Assembly (NCBI GenBank): GCA_027451445.1 | Contig: DAIDJG010000117.1 | Span: 1-64,000 of the forward strand | Length of the DNA: 64,000 nucleotides | Direction: 5' to 3' | Origin: Singulisphaera sp. | Lineage (GTDB): Bacteria; Planctomycetota; Planctomycetia; Isosphaerales; Isosphaeraceae | The notes under the pieces: generated by a model | What the model was told of the DNA's origin: nothing | Seen by the model: only the letters and a program-made list of their open reading frames with translations | The model's database searches: none | Translations under genes and position numbers: made by a program | In this document: positions 29,711 through 39,194 of the stretch, in pieces | Layout of the letters: every line of letters begins with the position of its first letter | Position numbering within the stretch: position 1 is the first letter of the stretch

Positions 29711-30472
29711 ATGATGCCGGGCAACGGAAAGGTCGCGATGGTGACGGGCGCGGGTTCGGGGATCGGTCGGGCGACGGCGATCGCTCTGCTGAAGGAAGGG
29801 TATTCGGTCGCGCTGGCGGGGCGTCGTCCCGAGGCGCTCGCGCAAACGATTGAAGAAGCCGGCCCACTCGGCTCGCGCGCCCTCGCGGTCCCCTCCGACG
29901 TGGGAAAGCCCGAATCCGTTAATGCGCTTTTCGAGATCACTCGCAAAACCTTCGGCCGCCTCGACGTTCTCTTCAACAACGCTGGCACCGGCGCACCGCC
30001 CGTACCGGTCGAGGACCTGACCTTTGAGCAATGGCAACGGGTCGTCGATGTCAACCTCACCGGTGCATTCCTCTGCGCTCAGGCAGCGTTTCGACTCATG
30101 AAGGAGCAGGTGCCACGTGGGGGCCGTATTATCAACAACGGATCGATCTCCGCGCACACACCCCGCCCCAACTCTGCCCCGTATACGGCCACGAAGCATG
30201 CAATCACCGGCCTGACCAAGTCGCTGTCGCTTGACGGCCGCAAGTACGACATCAATTGCGGGCAAATCGACATCGGCAACGCTGGGACCGAGATGACCGC
30301 TCGAATGAAGGACGGTGTGCTCCAGCCGAGCGGTGAAAAAGCCGTAGAACCGACGATGGACGTGCAGAACGTCGCCCGCGCGGTCGTCTACATGGCCAGT
30401 CTGTCGCTGGATGCGAACGTCCTGTTCCTCACGGTGATGGCGAACCAGATGCCGTTCGTCGGGCGCGGCTGA
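29711..30472 (+). CDS. short-chain dehydrogenase/reductase (SDR)
   Basis: 253 residues. The start at 29711 (MMPGNGKV) has GGGGGA immediately upstream; the frame continues back to 29594 without protein character. The classical SDR core is complete: nucleotide-binding [10 protein letters not shown], the stabilising NNAG, catalytic Ser in [10 protein letters not shown], and YxxxK in [10 protein letters not shown]. The arginine in AGRRPEAL after strand 2 suggests NADP(H). The substrate is unknown. Confidence 0.92.
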   Translation: MMPGNGKVAMVTGAGSGIGRATAIALLKEGYSVALAGRRPEALAQTIEEAGPLGSRALAVPSDVGKPESVNALFEITRKTFGRLDVLFNNAGTGAPPVPVEDLTFEQWQRVVDVNLTGAFLCAQAAFRLMKEQVPRGGRIINNGSISAHTPRPNSAPYTATKHAITGLTKSLSLDGRKYDINCGQIDIGNAGTEMTARMKDGVLQPSGEKAVEPTMDVQNVARAVVYMASLSLDANVLFLTVMANQMPFVGRG

Positions 30473-30584
30473 TCGCGCGGGAACGCAACGGTGCGTCGGC
30501 GCGTCCAAGTGATGATCGCGTCTCATAAACCGCACGCTGCATCCACCGGCATGTCTCCGATCAGCGTGCGACTGACGAGGCTCA

Positions 30585-32399
30585 ATGATGCGTTATCGCT
30601 ATCTCCAGACTCGCGGCGCCCTCCAGGACAGTGCAGGGCGTCCGCGAGAAATGGCGGCCAATCGTCGCGGTGCCCTCTGGCGCGGTCAGCGCATTCCGCC
30701 TGAAGTGTCCGAGCTCATTCCCGAGTCGCTTGCGCGCGAGAATCGGGCCGTCGCGGTTGCCGTGCACGGCGAGACGGTCATCATTGCGAGTGAGACTCCG
30801 GATGATCTCACCCTGAGCGACAAACTCACGTTTGTCATGGCGCGCAAGGTACGCCTCGTTCCTGCAAGCCAAGAGGAAATCGGGACACTTATCGCCGACG
30901 TCTACGGAGCACCGCGAACTGAGACCGTCGATTCGATGCTCCAGGAGTTTTACGACGTTGACGAAGTCTTCATGCCGGATCCACCGCAGTCGGCCCCGGT
31001 TCACACGACAGCCCCTCGGCCGGACGACGTATTTCGCCGCGTGGGAATCCTTGAATCGAGAGGCATGCCGGGCAGGCCAGCAACAACTCAATCGCTCTCA
31101 CCAAGAACCCGCAGCACAGGGCTCGATCCGACCCGTCCTCTGGGAGGTTCCGGGATGTTTACGCATGTGGTCGAAGAAGGTCAACGTGCCCTGATGCGCC
31201 GGCCGGACGGCTCGTTCCACATCATTATCGGGCCGAAGCGCGTCTGGCGCGGACGGAACCAGTTCCTCAAAATGGAACATTACGTCGCTCATCCGGGTGA
31301 TTACCTGATCGTGCGCTACCGGGACGGCCGGCAAGAACATTTCGCCGGTCCTTCGGAGGTCTGGTTTGACCCACGGATCCATCAGGAAGTGACGCGGGAA
31401 GAGGCACTCCAGGTCGCTGCGAAAGAGGCCGTGGTCGTCTACAGCAGCAAGGAGGGCAGCAGTGCTGTGCAGCGTCGGATCGAGTACGGCCCGACGCTCT
31501 TCATGCCCAGGCCCGGCGAGTGGTTGCACACGTTCGCCTGGCACTCGTCGTCAGGCGGTTCCCAAGGGGTTCGCAAAGAACCCCGTGGGCTGGTCTTTCA
31601 GAAGCTCTGGCTGATGCCCGACCAGATGTACCACGACGTGCCCGACGTCCGGACTGCGGACGATGCGGTCCTGACCATTCGCCTGATGATCTTCTTCGAG
31701 TTACTCGATATCACCACGATGCTCGAAACCACGCACGACCCGATCGGCGACTTCGTCAACGCGACCACGAGCGACGTCGTTGATTTTACGGGCCGTCACG
31801 ACTTTGAATCGTTCAAGCGAAACACCGACAAGCTCAATGAGCTCGAAACCTACCGCCAGCTCCTGGTTCGTGCGACCCAGTGCGGCTACCGGATCAACAA
31901 GGTCGTCTACCGAGGCTATGGTGCGCCGGACCGGCTCCAGCAGATGCACGATCAGGCGATCGAAGCACGCACCAAACTCCAGCTCGAGCGCGCCACGGAA
32001 CAGCAAGCGCAAGAGCTCGAGAACTTCAAACTCGATAGCCAGATGCTCCGAGCCGGCAAGCGCCGACACGAGCAGACGTCCGAGGTCGAGCACGAACTCG
32101 AGCTCGCCCGGACCCGTCAGGCCGCCGAACTGCGCGACCGAGAGGCACGGCTTGCTTTCGAGCGCGAGCAGCGGCAGCTCGCGGAAGAACTCCGAGAGCG
32201 CAACCAAGCCGTCCGCGACACACAGCAGCGGAACCACCTCGAGGCCCTGCGCGGACTCAATGTCGACCTCACGGCGCTCTTAACGCAGTCCCGGGCGGAT
32301 CGCGTGATCGAGCTTCGAGGCTCGCAGGGAGCACCGCACGTCCACATCGATACGAATCACGACGGTGTGCGCCCATCGCAACATGACGGACGGGACTGA
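30585..32399 (+). CDS. MshEN (GspE N-terminal) domain fused to vault/SPFH-like domain and coiled coil
   Basis: 604 residues, no signal peptide. Residues ~35-110 (RGQRIPPEVSELIPESLAREN ... VARKVRLVPASQEEIGTLI in segments) match the MshEN/T2SSE N-terminal fold, found on type II secretion/pilus ATPases and c-di-GMP binders. After a Pro-rich linker, residues ~190-300 form beta repeats (HYVAHPGDYLIVRYRDG, GPSEVWFDPRIHQEV, YGPTLFMPRPGEWL) resembling major vault protein repeats. Residues ~330-445 (TMLETTHDPIGDFVNATTSD, ATQCGYRINKVVYRGYG) resemble the MVP shoulder/SPFH (stomatin-like) domain. Then come ~105 residues of charged coiled coil. The ATPase part of GspE is absent. Function unknown; the vault similarity is from memory of the fold and needs a profile search. 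Confidence 0.75.
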   Translation: MMRYRYLQTRGALQDSAGRPREMAANRRGALWRGQRIPPEVSELIPESLARENRAVAVAVHGETVIIASETPDDLTLSDKLTFVMARKVRLVPASQEEIGTLIADVYGAPRTETVDSMLQEFYDVDEVFMPDPPQSAPVHTTAPRPDDVFRRVGILESRGMPGRPATTQSLSPRTRSTGLDPTRPLGGSGMFTHVVEEGQRALMRRPDGSFHIIIGPKRVWRGRNQFLKMEHYVAHPGDYLIVRYRDGRQEHFAGPSEVWFDPRIHQEVTREEALQVAAKEAVVVYSSKEGSSAVQRRIEYGPTLFMPRPGEWLHTFAWHSSSGGSQGVRKEPRGLVFQKLWLMPDQMYHDVPDVRTADDAVLTIRLMIFFELLDITTMLETTHDPIGDFVNATTSDVVDFTGRHDFESFKRNTDKLNELETYRQLLVRATQCGYRINKVVYRGYGAPDRLQQMHDQAIEARTKLQLERATEQQAQELENFKLDSQMLRAGKRRHEQTSEVEHELELARTRQAAELRDREARLAFEREQRQLAEELRERNQAVRDTQQRNHLEALRGLNVDLTALLTQSRADRVIELRGSQGAPHVHIDTNHDGVRPSQHDGRD

Positions 32400-32500
32400 G
32401 CCGCGGTCCTGAGACACAACTCAAAGTGGAGGCGGCACGGCCCGCTCGCGGCCAATCCTTGGAGAGCGATTTCCTTACGGCCGTGCGCCGCCATTCTTTT

Positions 32501-35341
32501 TCAGGAACCGAGGATTGAGCCGGAATTGCGGCTAAAGGCGGACGAGGTCACGCCCTGGGGTACAGCAAACCGACTCGACACGGAGACGGTTGGTAACGTG
32601 CTCTTGGCCGGAGTTGAAGTCGACCCCGTGCCGGCACTTGTCGCCGAGGCTTTCGTGCTCGATCTGAGCGTCACAGGACTGCTCGTCGCCACGCTTCGTC
32701 CCGAGGTGGGCAGGCTGGATAACGACGAGGTCGGCGAGAAGGCGACGTCGACCCAGAAGTTCATGCCGCCACTCGAGACCGTTGGGAATGCGCCCATCTT
32801 GTACTGATACACGCCGTCACCACCGGACGTCGAATTCGACAGCGCTTGAAGGGGACCGTTCGTGTATCCACTTCTCGAGAAGTAGCCGGTGGTGATCCCG
32901 AAATCGCCGCCGCCGCTCGAGAACGACACGATGTAAACGGTGTTGGGAGAGATCGTCACAGCCTTGGCGAAATTGACTTGCTGCCAGCCGGAGCTCGTCT
33001 CGCCCGTGAACGTGGCCGTTGCCAGGAGCGTTCCAGTCGAGGACCACAGGTGCCCCACATGCGTGAGGCCGCCCATGTACCATGCTTTATAGAACCGCAC
33101 ACCCGTCACCGTTCCCGCGACGCTGCTGGTGAACTTGACGCCAAGCTCGTAGGAACCGTAGCTGTAGCCGTTCTCAATCGGTTTGTACGAGGTGCTCCAC
33201 AGCGTATCGGTCGTCGTGGAACCAGTCCCGCCGCCGGTACCACCGCCGCTGCTGGTACCGCTGGTCATGGCGCTGGCGGTACTGCTGAATCCCGAAGTCA
33301 GTCCACCGGCGGTCGCGCTTACGCGATAGTAATACGTTGTGCCAGCCGAAAGGCCGGTATCCTGGTACGTCAGCACGCTACCGGTTGTGGTGCTGATTTG
33401 CGACCATCCTGTGCTGCCGTTCGCACTCCTTTGAACCTGGTAGCTCGTCGCACCCGAGACGGCATTCCAACTCAGCGTGATCTGGCTTGACGAGGTTGCC
33501 TGCGCGGTGAGCCCCTGTGGCGCGGGGGGAGCGACCGAAATGCCCGATTGTGTCGCGGAAAAGCCGCCAACCGAATCGCTGACCGTGAGCGACTGCGAAC
33601 CGCCCGTCCCGAACGTGACATTGAAGGAGTGGACACCCTGGTTGCCCGACCCAAACGTGTAGGCCCCCGGCAGAGTCGCCTGGCCATCGCTGCTGCTAAA
33701 CTGAACGGTACCTGCGTAACCCGTCGCGACATTGCCATACGGGTCTCGCGCGGTCACGGTGAACGAGGCTGCGACTCCGGCCGTCTGGCTCGTTGATAGA
33801 CCACTGAGAACGAACGTGCTCGTGGCCGCCGGACTGACCGCGATCCCGCTCAGCTTCGCGGACACGGACGTGCTCGTGTCGGTCACCGTGACGGACTGAC
33901 TCCCGGCCGTCTTGAGCGTGATCGCGAACGTATGCGAGCCCTGATCCGTCGAATTGAACGTGTAGCTCGACGGCAGACCGGCCTGCTGGTCACTGCTCGA
34001 GAACTGGACCGTATCGAGGAAGCCCGTGTCGGTGCTGCCAGATGCGTTTTGAGCCGTTACCGTGACGTTCAGGACGTTGCCAGCCGTCACCGATGTCGCT
34101 GAACTCAACATCAGACTGTCAGGCGTGGACGGCGGGGTGGTCGTTCCACCGTCGAGCGACCGGACGACCAGGTTGGCTACCGGGGAGCCGATGCCCGTGA
34201 CGTAGTCGTACCCGACGCCGGCGGAGTAATGAGTCTGGCCCGTACTGGTGCCAGTCGTAACATCGTGGAAATCGGCCGTGCCGGCATTCTGATAGAGGAT
34301 CTTCGCCGCTTCCTGCGGGCTCGTAGCGTTGATCGCGGGCTGGCCGCTGAGTGCTCGGCCCTGGTCTGCGATTGCCATCAGCGCCGACCATTGCGGAGCG
34401 CCCGCGCTCGTACCGCCAACATCAATCCAGCCGTAGCTTACGCCGTTATAGGGGTCCGAATCGTAGACGGCGAACCCGGTGGAGGGATTCGCGTCGTAAG
34501 CGACGTCCGGCGTCGCCCGCTTCGTCGTCTGGGTCACCACGCCGGACTGGTACGAAGGCTGGGCCTCATAGGCACTTGGCCCCCCCCCGCTGCCGCTCCA
34601 GCCGCTTTCGCTCCCCCAGCTACTGCCGGCGCCCAGGGTGAGTGACGTCCCGCCGACACCGAGAACATTCGGCGACGCGGCCGGCCACGACGCCGGAGCG
34701 CCGGAGTCGCCCGAGGAGGCGACGAACACCACGCCCGACTTGATGAAATTCGCCTCGACCCATCCCGCGTTCTCACCCGAGAACTCGCCGCCACCCCAGC
34801 TCATTGACACCACGTTGGCGTGTGCCGCAGCGTAGTCCACGGCAGCCAGCAGATCGTTGTCACTGGACGAGCTCGCTTCAACCAGCAGAATCTTCGCCCC
34901 CGTCGCGATGGCGTGAGCCCATTCGACGTCTAGCGCCTCTTCCAGCTCCCAGCCTCCCGTCGAATCGGTCGCTGGATAACTCGTTCCGCCGGTCTGGTTG
35001 ACCTTCGTGATCGTCACGTTCGGCAACCCGAACTGCGCATCGAACGTATTCAGGTCTTTCTGGATGTTCGGGTCGTCCTGGGCGTCCACAATGGCAATCG
35101 TCTGACCCGTCCCGTTCCCTTGAACCGTGCCGAACTGAATGTTGTTAAAGCCGTAGGCCTGACGGATCTGTGCGGGGGTGAACGCACCGCTCGGAGGGGT
35201 GGTATTGCTCACCAGGGGGCCCAGGTCAAACGACGGACTGGCCGTCAGGCTGAGGAGCGAGCGAGTTTCGAGACTCTCGAGTGCGGGTCTCAGTGCTTGG
35301 GCCTTGGCGCTGAAGGATCGACGGAGGTTGCGGCGCGTCAA
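32501..35341 (-). CDS. secreted sedolisin (S53)-like serine protease with Ig-like, FN3 and DUF4082 domains
   Basis: 946 residues. The TTG start at 35341 is chosen because AAGGAG lies 8 bases upstream; the frame extends to 35422. The N-terminus TRRNLRRSFSAKA ... LESLETRSLLS is the planctomycete surface-protein type. The S53 catalytic residues are in place: Glu/Asp in GGWELEEALDVEWAHAI, the oxyanion Asp in VASSGDSGAPASW, and Ser in VGGTSAGAPQW. The usual long activation propeptide is missing. C-terminal to the protease are two ~100-residue filamin/invasin-like repeats (TVTARDPYGNVATGYAGTVQF type), a fibronectin type III domain, a Gly-rich linker and a DUF4082 beta-sandwich. The Ser/Thr-rich tail suggests cell-surface association. 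Confidence 0.9.
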   Translation of the reverse strand: MTRRNLRRSFSAKAQALRPALESLETRSLLSLTASPSFDLGPLVSNTTPPSGAFTPAQIRQAYGFNNIQFGTVQGNGTGQTIAIVDAQDDPNIQKDLNTFDAQFGLPNVTITKVNQTGGTSYPATDSTGGWELEEALDVEWAHAIATGAKILLVEASSSSDNDLLAAVDYAAAHANVVSMSWGGGEFSGENAGWVEANFIKSGVVFVASSGDSGAPASWPAASPNVLGVGGTSLTLGAGSSWGSESGWSGSGGGPSAYEAQPSYQSGVVTQTTKRATPDVAYDANPSTGFAVYDSDPYNGVSYGWIDVGGTSAGAPQWSALMAIADQGRALSGQPAINATSPQEAAKILYQNAGTADFHDVTTGTSTGQTHYSAGVGYDYVTGIGSPVANLVVRSLDGGTTTPPSTPDSLMLSSATSVTAGNVLNVTVTAQNASGSTDTGFLDTVQFSSSDQQAGLPSSYTFNSTDQGSHTFAITLKTAGSQSVTVTDTSTSVSAKLSGIAVSPAATSTFVLSGLSTSQTAGVAASFTVTARDPYGNVATGYAGTVQFSSSDGQATLPGAYTFGSGNQGVHSFNVTFGTGGSQSLTVSDSVGGFSATQSGISVAPPAPQGLTAQATSSSQITLSWNAVSGATSYQVQRSANGSTGWSQISTTTGSVLTYQDTGLSAGTTYYYRVSATAGGLTSGFSSTASAMTSGTSSGGGTGGGTGSTTTDTLWSTSYKPIENGYSYGSYELGVKFTSSVAGTVTGVRFYKAWYMGGLTHVGHLWSSTGTLLATATFTGETSSGWQQVNFAKAVTISPNTVYIVSFSSGGGDFGITTGYFSRSGYTNGPLQALSNSTSGGDGVYQYKMGAFPTVSSGGMNFWVDVAFSPTSSLSSLPTSGRSVATSSPVTLRSSTKASATSAGTGSTSTPAKSTLPTVSVSSRFAVPQGVTSSAFSRNSGSILGS

Positions 35342-36083
35342 AGTTGTAAACTCCTTACGGTGGCAGCTTTGCCACCGGATGCTTCGCGAGTGGAGAGGAG
35401 AAAAAGGCGACGGGCTTGGCAAGAAACAGAAACGTTCCTGGGCGGGCCCACAATTCCTACGGAGCCGCGCCAGAAACTTAGCCCGGTTTGGAGTTACGAG
35501 GGGCGGTCAAACGTCGTCATTTCAAACTATAGTTCGTAATTGGCGACGGCGCACCGCCAGAAATCTGGCTGCTACGACGCGTTCCCGATGACGCAACATT
35601 GCGAATACATCGGGATTATTCGACGAGGGGTGCTTCCCTCGTCATCAGAGACGAACGGCTCTCGAGCCGGAAGCGCCTGAGAACTCGATACGACTAAGAG
35701 AGCTATTTGTGAATACCCACGACGTTGCGGGCTTAGACTAGAGGAATTCGGATCTTCATCGATTTCAAAAGGGATTCGAAGTCCAGACTCGACGACTACG
35801 ACCCTTCAGGGGGATTCCATGTGATTATGATAGAACATCGGAAGATACCAAGTCAACTGCGTCGACAAAAATTCAGAATGCTTTTGATGAACATTCAACT
35901 TCGCAATACGCGCCAGACCGCCTATCTCCCCAGCAAGGCATTGCACTCGCTCGCTGACCGCTCGAATAATGACGTTGAACCAGGTACACTTTGGGTTCAC
36001 ATAAGTTTCCAGGACACAAGAGCCCGTGTCAAGAAAAACGACCACACTCAGAGTCCACTCGCTCGTCGGGGGAGGAAGTGCTT
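35342..36083. other. divergent intergenic region, 740 nt
   Basis: It separates the S53 protease gene from the large secreted unknown. I see no gene. The right half is more AT-rich than its surroundings, which suits promoters. A perfect 8-bp hairpin (GACGAGGG ... CCCTCGTC, 35622-35643) is present. Confidence 0.4.
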
Positions 36084-37895
36084 ATGAACCGTTGCGCGTA
36101 CCTGCTGGCCCTTCTCGTTCTGTCGATTCCGGCGAGGGGGGCGGAAACCGTGCTGCGCGTGACAACCCCGCTGCCGCCTCCAGAGTGGGCGCTCCTCGAG
36201 CGCGAACTGATACGGGCCAGTACCGCAGCTTGTGACGAGTTTTTTGCGCGCTACTTCGATGAGCGCGGATTCTTGCTGTGCGTGGAGCGTTGGGGTGGCG
36301 ACGATGGCCCGGACGACGCCATCGAAAGCTGCAACGACTGGCCGCACCTGCACGCGCTCGGTGCTCCGGACCGGATCCTTACGCTCTACAAACGGGCCTG
36401 GGAGGGGCATCTCCGGCAGTTCACCGCCGCAAAGACGACGAAGGTCCCGTTCGCGCGCGACGGCATGTACTTCAAAGAATTCCCGGTCATGTTCGACTGG
36501 CAGCACAACGGCGAGGGCCTCGCTGTCTTCAACCTTCAGGGGCTCTCCGACCCTCGCGACGCGAACTTCGCGCATCGGGTCAAGCGGTTCGCCGGATTCT
36601 ATATGAATGAAGATCCGGGCGCACCGAATTATGATCCCAAGCACAAGATCATCCGGAGTCTCTTCAACGGCAGCCGAGGCCCGCTCCTGCGCAAGGCCAC
36701 GGCGCTCGACTGGGCCGGCGATCCCATCGAAGTCAAGGATCGGTTCCACCTCGGGCACGGTGAACGCAGCTATGACGAGATGCTCGCCCACTTCGAGGAG
36801 TACACCGACATCGTCGGCGACCATCCCCTGAACCTGCTTGCCACGACGCTGCCCCTCAACGCCTACATGCTGACCCACGACTCGAAATACCGCCAGTGGC
36901 TGCTCGAGTACGTCGATGCGTGGGCCGAGCGGATGCAGGCCAACGGTGGCGTCATCCCGAGTAACATAGGACTCGATGGAACGATCGGCGGGGCGTGCGA
37001 CGGAAAGTGGTACGGCGGCACCTACGGCTGGGGATTCACGGTCCGAGTGCCACAGACCGGAGCCCTGAATGACCGCAATCGTGTTCCTTGCGGATTCATC
37101 GGGTTCATGAACGCCTACTTGCTCACTGGCGACGACCGCTACCTCGAACCCTGGCGCAAGCAGTCCGACGTGATCGACGCGCAGGCCAAAACGGTCGACG
37201 GCCGGATGATGACTCCCCGAATGTATGGCAAGGACGGCTGGTACGGCTACGCTCCGGGCCCCTACCGCGACAATGCACTCGAGCTCTATTACCTATCGAT
37301 GAAACTACGAGACCGGGAACGACTTGGCCCGAATCCCTGGCTAGCGTACCTGGAAAAGAAAGATCCTGGTTACCCGGTCCGGGCGCTTCGGGCCGAACTC
37401 TCCCGCGTCCGCGAGGCGGTCGCGGGGATGCGCGACGATTCTACGACGCCGGACACCCGACTCGCCGACGATCCGATGCGGTTCAACCCCGCGAGCGTCA
37501 CCGCTTTGATCCACCTTATGGAGGGTGGGCTGCACATCACGCGGCTGGCCTCGGTGCTCCATTGTCGCTTGCGCTATTTCGACCCGGTCCGTCGACGCGC
37601 GGGCATCCCCGAAGATGTCGCGGCGTTGGTCGAGGAAATCACCAGCGATGGCGTCGTCGTCAATCTGGTCAACGTGAACCAGCTCGAAGGTAGGAACGTG
37701 GTCCTCCAGGCCGGAGCCTATGCGGAACATCAGTTTGTGGCGATCGATAACGGCGACGGCAACGTCGCGCTCGATTCTCCGACGGCCAACGTCTGGCTCG
37801 CACCGGGTGCGGGGACGAAGCTCAAGATCGGCATGAAGCGGTTCGTGAATGCGCCAACGCTCGCGTTCCCGTGGGACCGGGCGAGTAAGCCGTGA
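36084..37895 (+). CDS. large secreted protein of unknown function
   Basis: 603 residues. The start at 36084 has GGGGGAGG about 8 bases upstream. The signal peptide is MNRCAYLLALLVLSIPARGAE. The mature protein is rich in Trp/Tyr/Asp and in helical stretches (WLLEYVDAWAERMQANGGV, PCGFIGFMNAYLLTGDDRYL) reminiscent of the alpha/alpha-toroid of glycoside hydrolases and lyases. I recognise no catalytic signature. The last ~100 residues look beta-rich (VVVNLVNVNQLEGRNVVLQ), as in a C-terminal sandwich domain. A carbohydrate-active role is only a guess. Confidence 0.85.
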   Translation: MNRCAYLLALLVLSIPARGAETVLRVTTPLPPPEWALLERELIRASTAACDEFFARYFDERGFLLCVERWGGDDGPDDAIESCNDWPHLHALGAPDRILTLYKRAWEGHLRQFTAAKTTKVPFARDGMYFKEFPVMFDWQHNGEGLAVFNLQGLSDPRDANFAHRVKRFAGFYMNEDPGAPNYDPKHKIIRSLFNGSRGPLLRKATALDWAGDPIEVKDRFHLGHGERSYDEMLAHFEEYTDIVGDHPLNLLATTLPLNAYMLTHDSKYRQWLLEYVDAWAERMQANGGVIPSNIGLDGTIGGACDGKWYGGTYGWGFTVRVPQTGALNDRNRVPCGFIGFMNAYLLTGDDRYLEPWRKQSDVIDAQAKTVDGRMMTPRMYGKDGWYGYAPGPYRDNALELYYLSMKLRDRERLGPNPWLAYLEKKDPGYPVRALRAELSRVREAVAGMRDDSTTPDTRLADDPMRFNPASVTALIHLMEGGLHITRLASVLHCRLRYFDPVRRRAGIPEDVAALVEEITSDGVVVNLVNVNQLEGRNVVLQAGAYAEHQFVAIDNGDGNVALDSPTANVWLAPGAGTKLKIGMKRFVNAPTLAFPWDRASKP

Positions 37896-37928
37896 GGAAT
37901 CGCTGTCTCGGGCGCCAGACGCCCGGCC

Positions 37929-38975
37929 TTACGATTTCAACAGCCGCTCCCACTTCCTTGAGAAGCTGGGACGGTCGAAGACCTGCGGATTGACGACACC
38001 GCTGGGTCGTTTCCCGAGGGAGAGGTCGACCATCCCCTGGCAAACGGCCCGCCCAATATCGCGGAACAATTCCTCGGTCCAGGCGATGCTGTGGGGTGCA
38101 AGCAGCACATTTTCGAGCGTGCCGAAAGGGTGCGGCTGGGTCACCGGCTCCTCGGCAAAACAGTCAAGCGCTGCGCCCGCGATTCGGCGAGTCGACAGTG
38201 CCTCGAAAAGCGCATCCTCGTCCACGATGCCCCCTCGTGCGGTGTTGATCAAAAACGCGTCGGGTTTCATCAAGGCAAGCTCCGCCGCACCGATCAGTCC
38301 CCGGGTCGCTTCCATGAGCGGGCAGTGGATCGAGACAAAATCGGAGTCGGAGAGAAGCTCGGCGAGTGAGACCAGGCGGACACCAACCTGTTCGGCGACC
38401 TGTGGGGTTACGTAAGGATCAAATGCGAGAGGGGTCTTCATTCCGAACCCCTGGAGCAGCCCCACCGTCGCCCGGCCGATCCCTCCCAGGCCGATCGTGC
38501 CGAACGTACGGTCGCGCAGCTCCCGGCCCATGTACCGGGAGCGCTCATCCCACTGGCCCGTGCGTACGAGGTTGTCCTTGATTCGCGCGTGATGCGATAA
38601 CGCGATCATCCATCCCACCGTGGCCTCCGCCACCGATCGATCGACTGCACCCGCCGTAATAAAGACGACGACGTCGGCCTCCGTGCAGGCAGCCACATCA
38701 ACAGCATCGTAACCGACGCCAAACCGACCGATCGCGAGCAGGTCATCACTTCTCGAAACCGACTCGACGGTGACCGCCGGGGTGAGCACGATCACGCCTT
38801 GGGCACTCCCGATTTGGTCCGCTCCGATGCGGGCGCGGTGCTCGGCAAATGGGGACCAGCTCACATGGGAATGACCGTCAAACGTCGAAAGTCCGAGGTC
38901 GGGAAACCGCGTGCTCCCGTCGGGCCCGAAGAAATCGGCGGTCAATGCGACGCGGAAGCGCGGGGATGAACTCAT
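37929..38975 (-). CDS. D-isomer-specific 2-hydroxyacid dehydrogenase
   Basis: 348 residues, cytoplasmic. NAD-binding Rossmann motif GTIGLGGIGRATVGLL, followed by FDPY in the adenine-ribose position. The catalytic Arg is in NTARGGIVDEDAL, Glu in FAEEPVTQPHPF, and the catalytic His in LLAPHSIAW. The family includes phosphoglycerate dehydrogenase and hydroxypyruvate/glyoxylate reductases. The absence of ACT domains rules out long-form SerA. It is convergent with the unknown secreted gene. Confidence 0.92.
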   Translation of the reverse strand: MSSSPRFRVALTADFFGPDGSTRFPDLGLSTFDGHSHVSWSPFAEHRARIGADQIGSAQGVIVLTPAVTVESVSRSDDLLAIGRFGVGYDAVDVAACTEADVVVFITAGAVDRSVAEATVGWMIALSHHARIKDNLVRTGQWDERSRYMGRELRDRTFGTIGLGGIGRATVGLLQGFGMKTPLAFDPYVTPQVAEQVGVRLVSLAELLSDSDFVSIHCPLMEATRGLIGAAELALMKPDAFLINTARGGIVDEDALFEALSTRRIAGAALDCFAEEPVTQPHPFGTLENVLLAPHSIAWTEELFRDIGRAVCQGMVDLSLGKRPSGVVNPQVFDRPSFSRKWERLLKS

Positions 38976-39194
38976 CGGACGCTCTCCATCGAAACGTTCT
39001 TCGTCCGCCGTGTCGGCATGGCGGTCTGGATTCGGATCCCCATTGTTCCCGGAACGCGACCGGGGTCAAGACGGCGGGGACTACCCATAGGCGCTCGCGC
39101 CTCCTCGCGTAATTGCTTTACACTCGTTAAACACAAGGTATAGAATTGCATCGTCGGTATCCGGTTCTCGGAGACTTCGCGCGGAGACGAAAGC

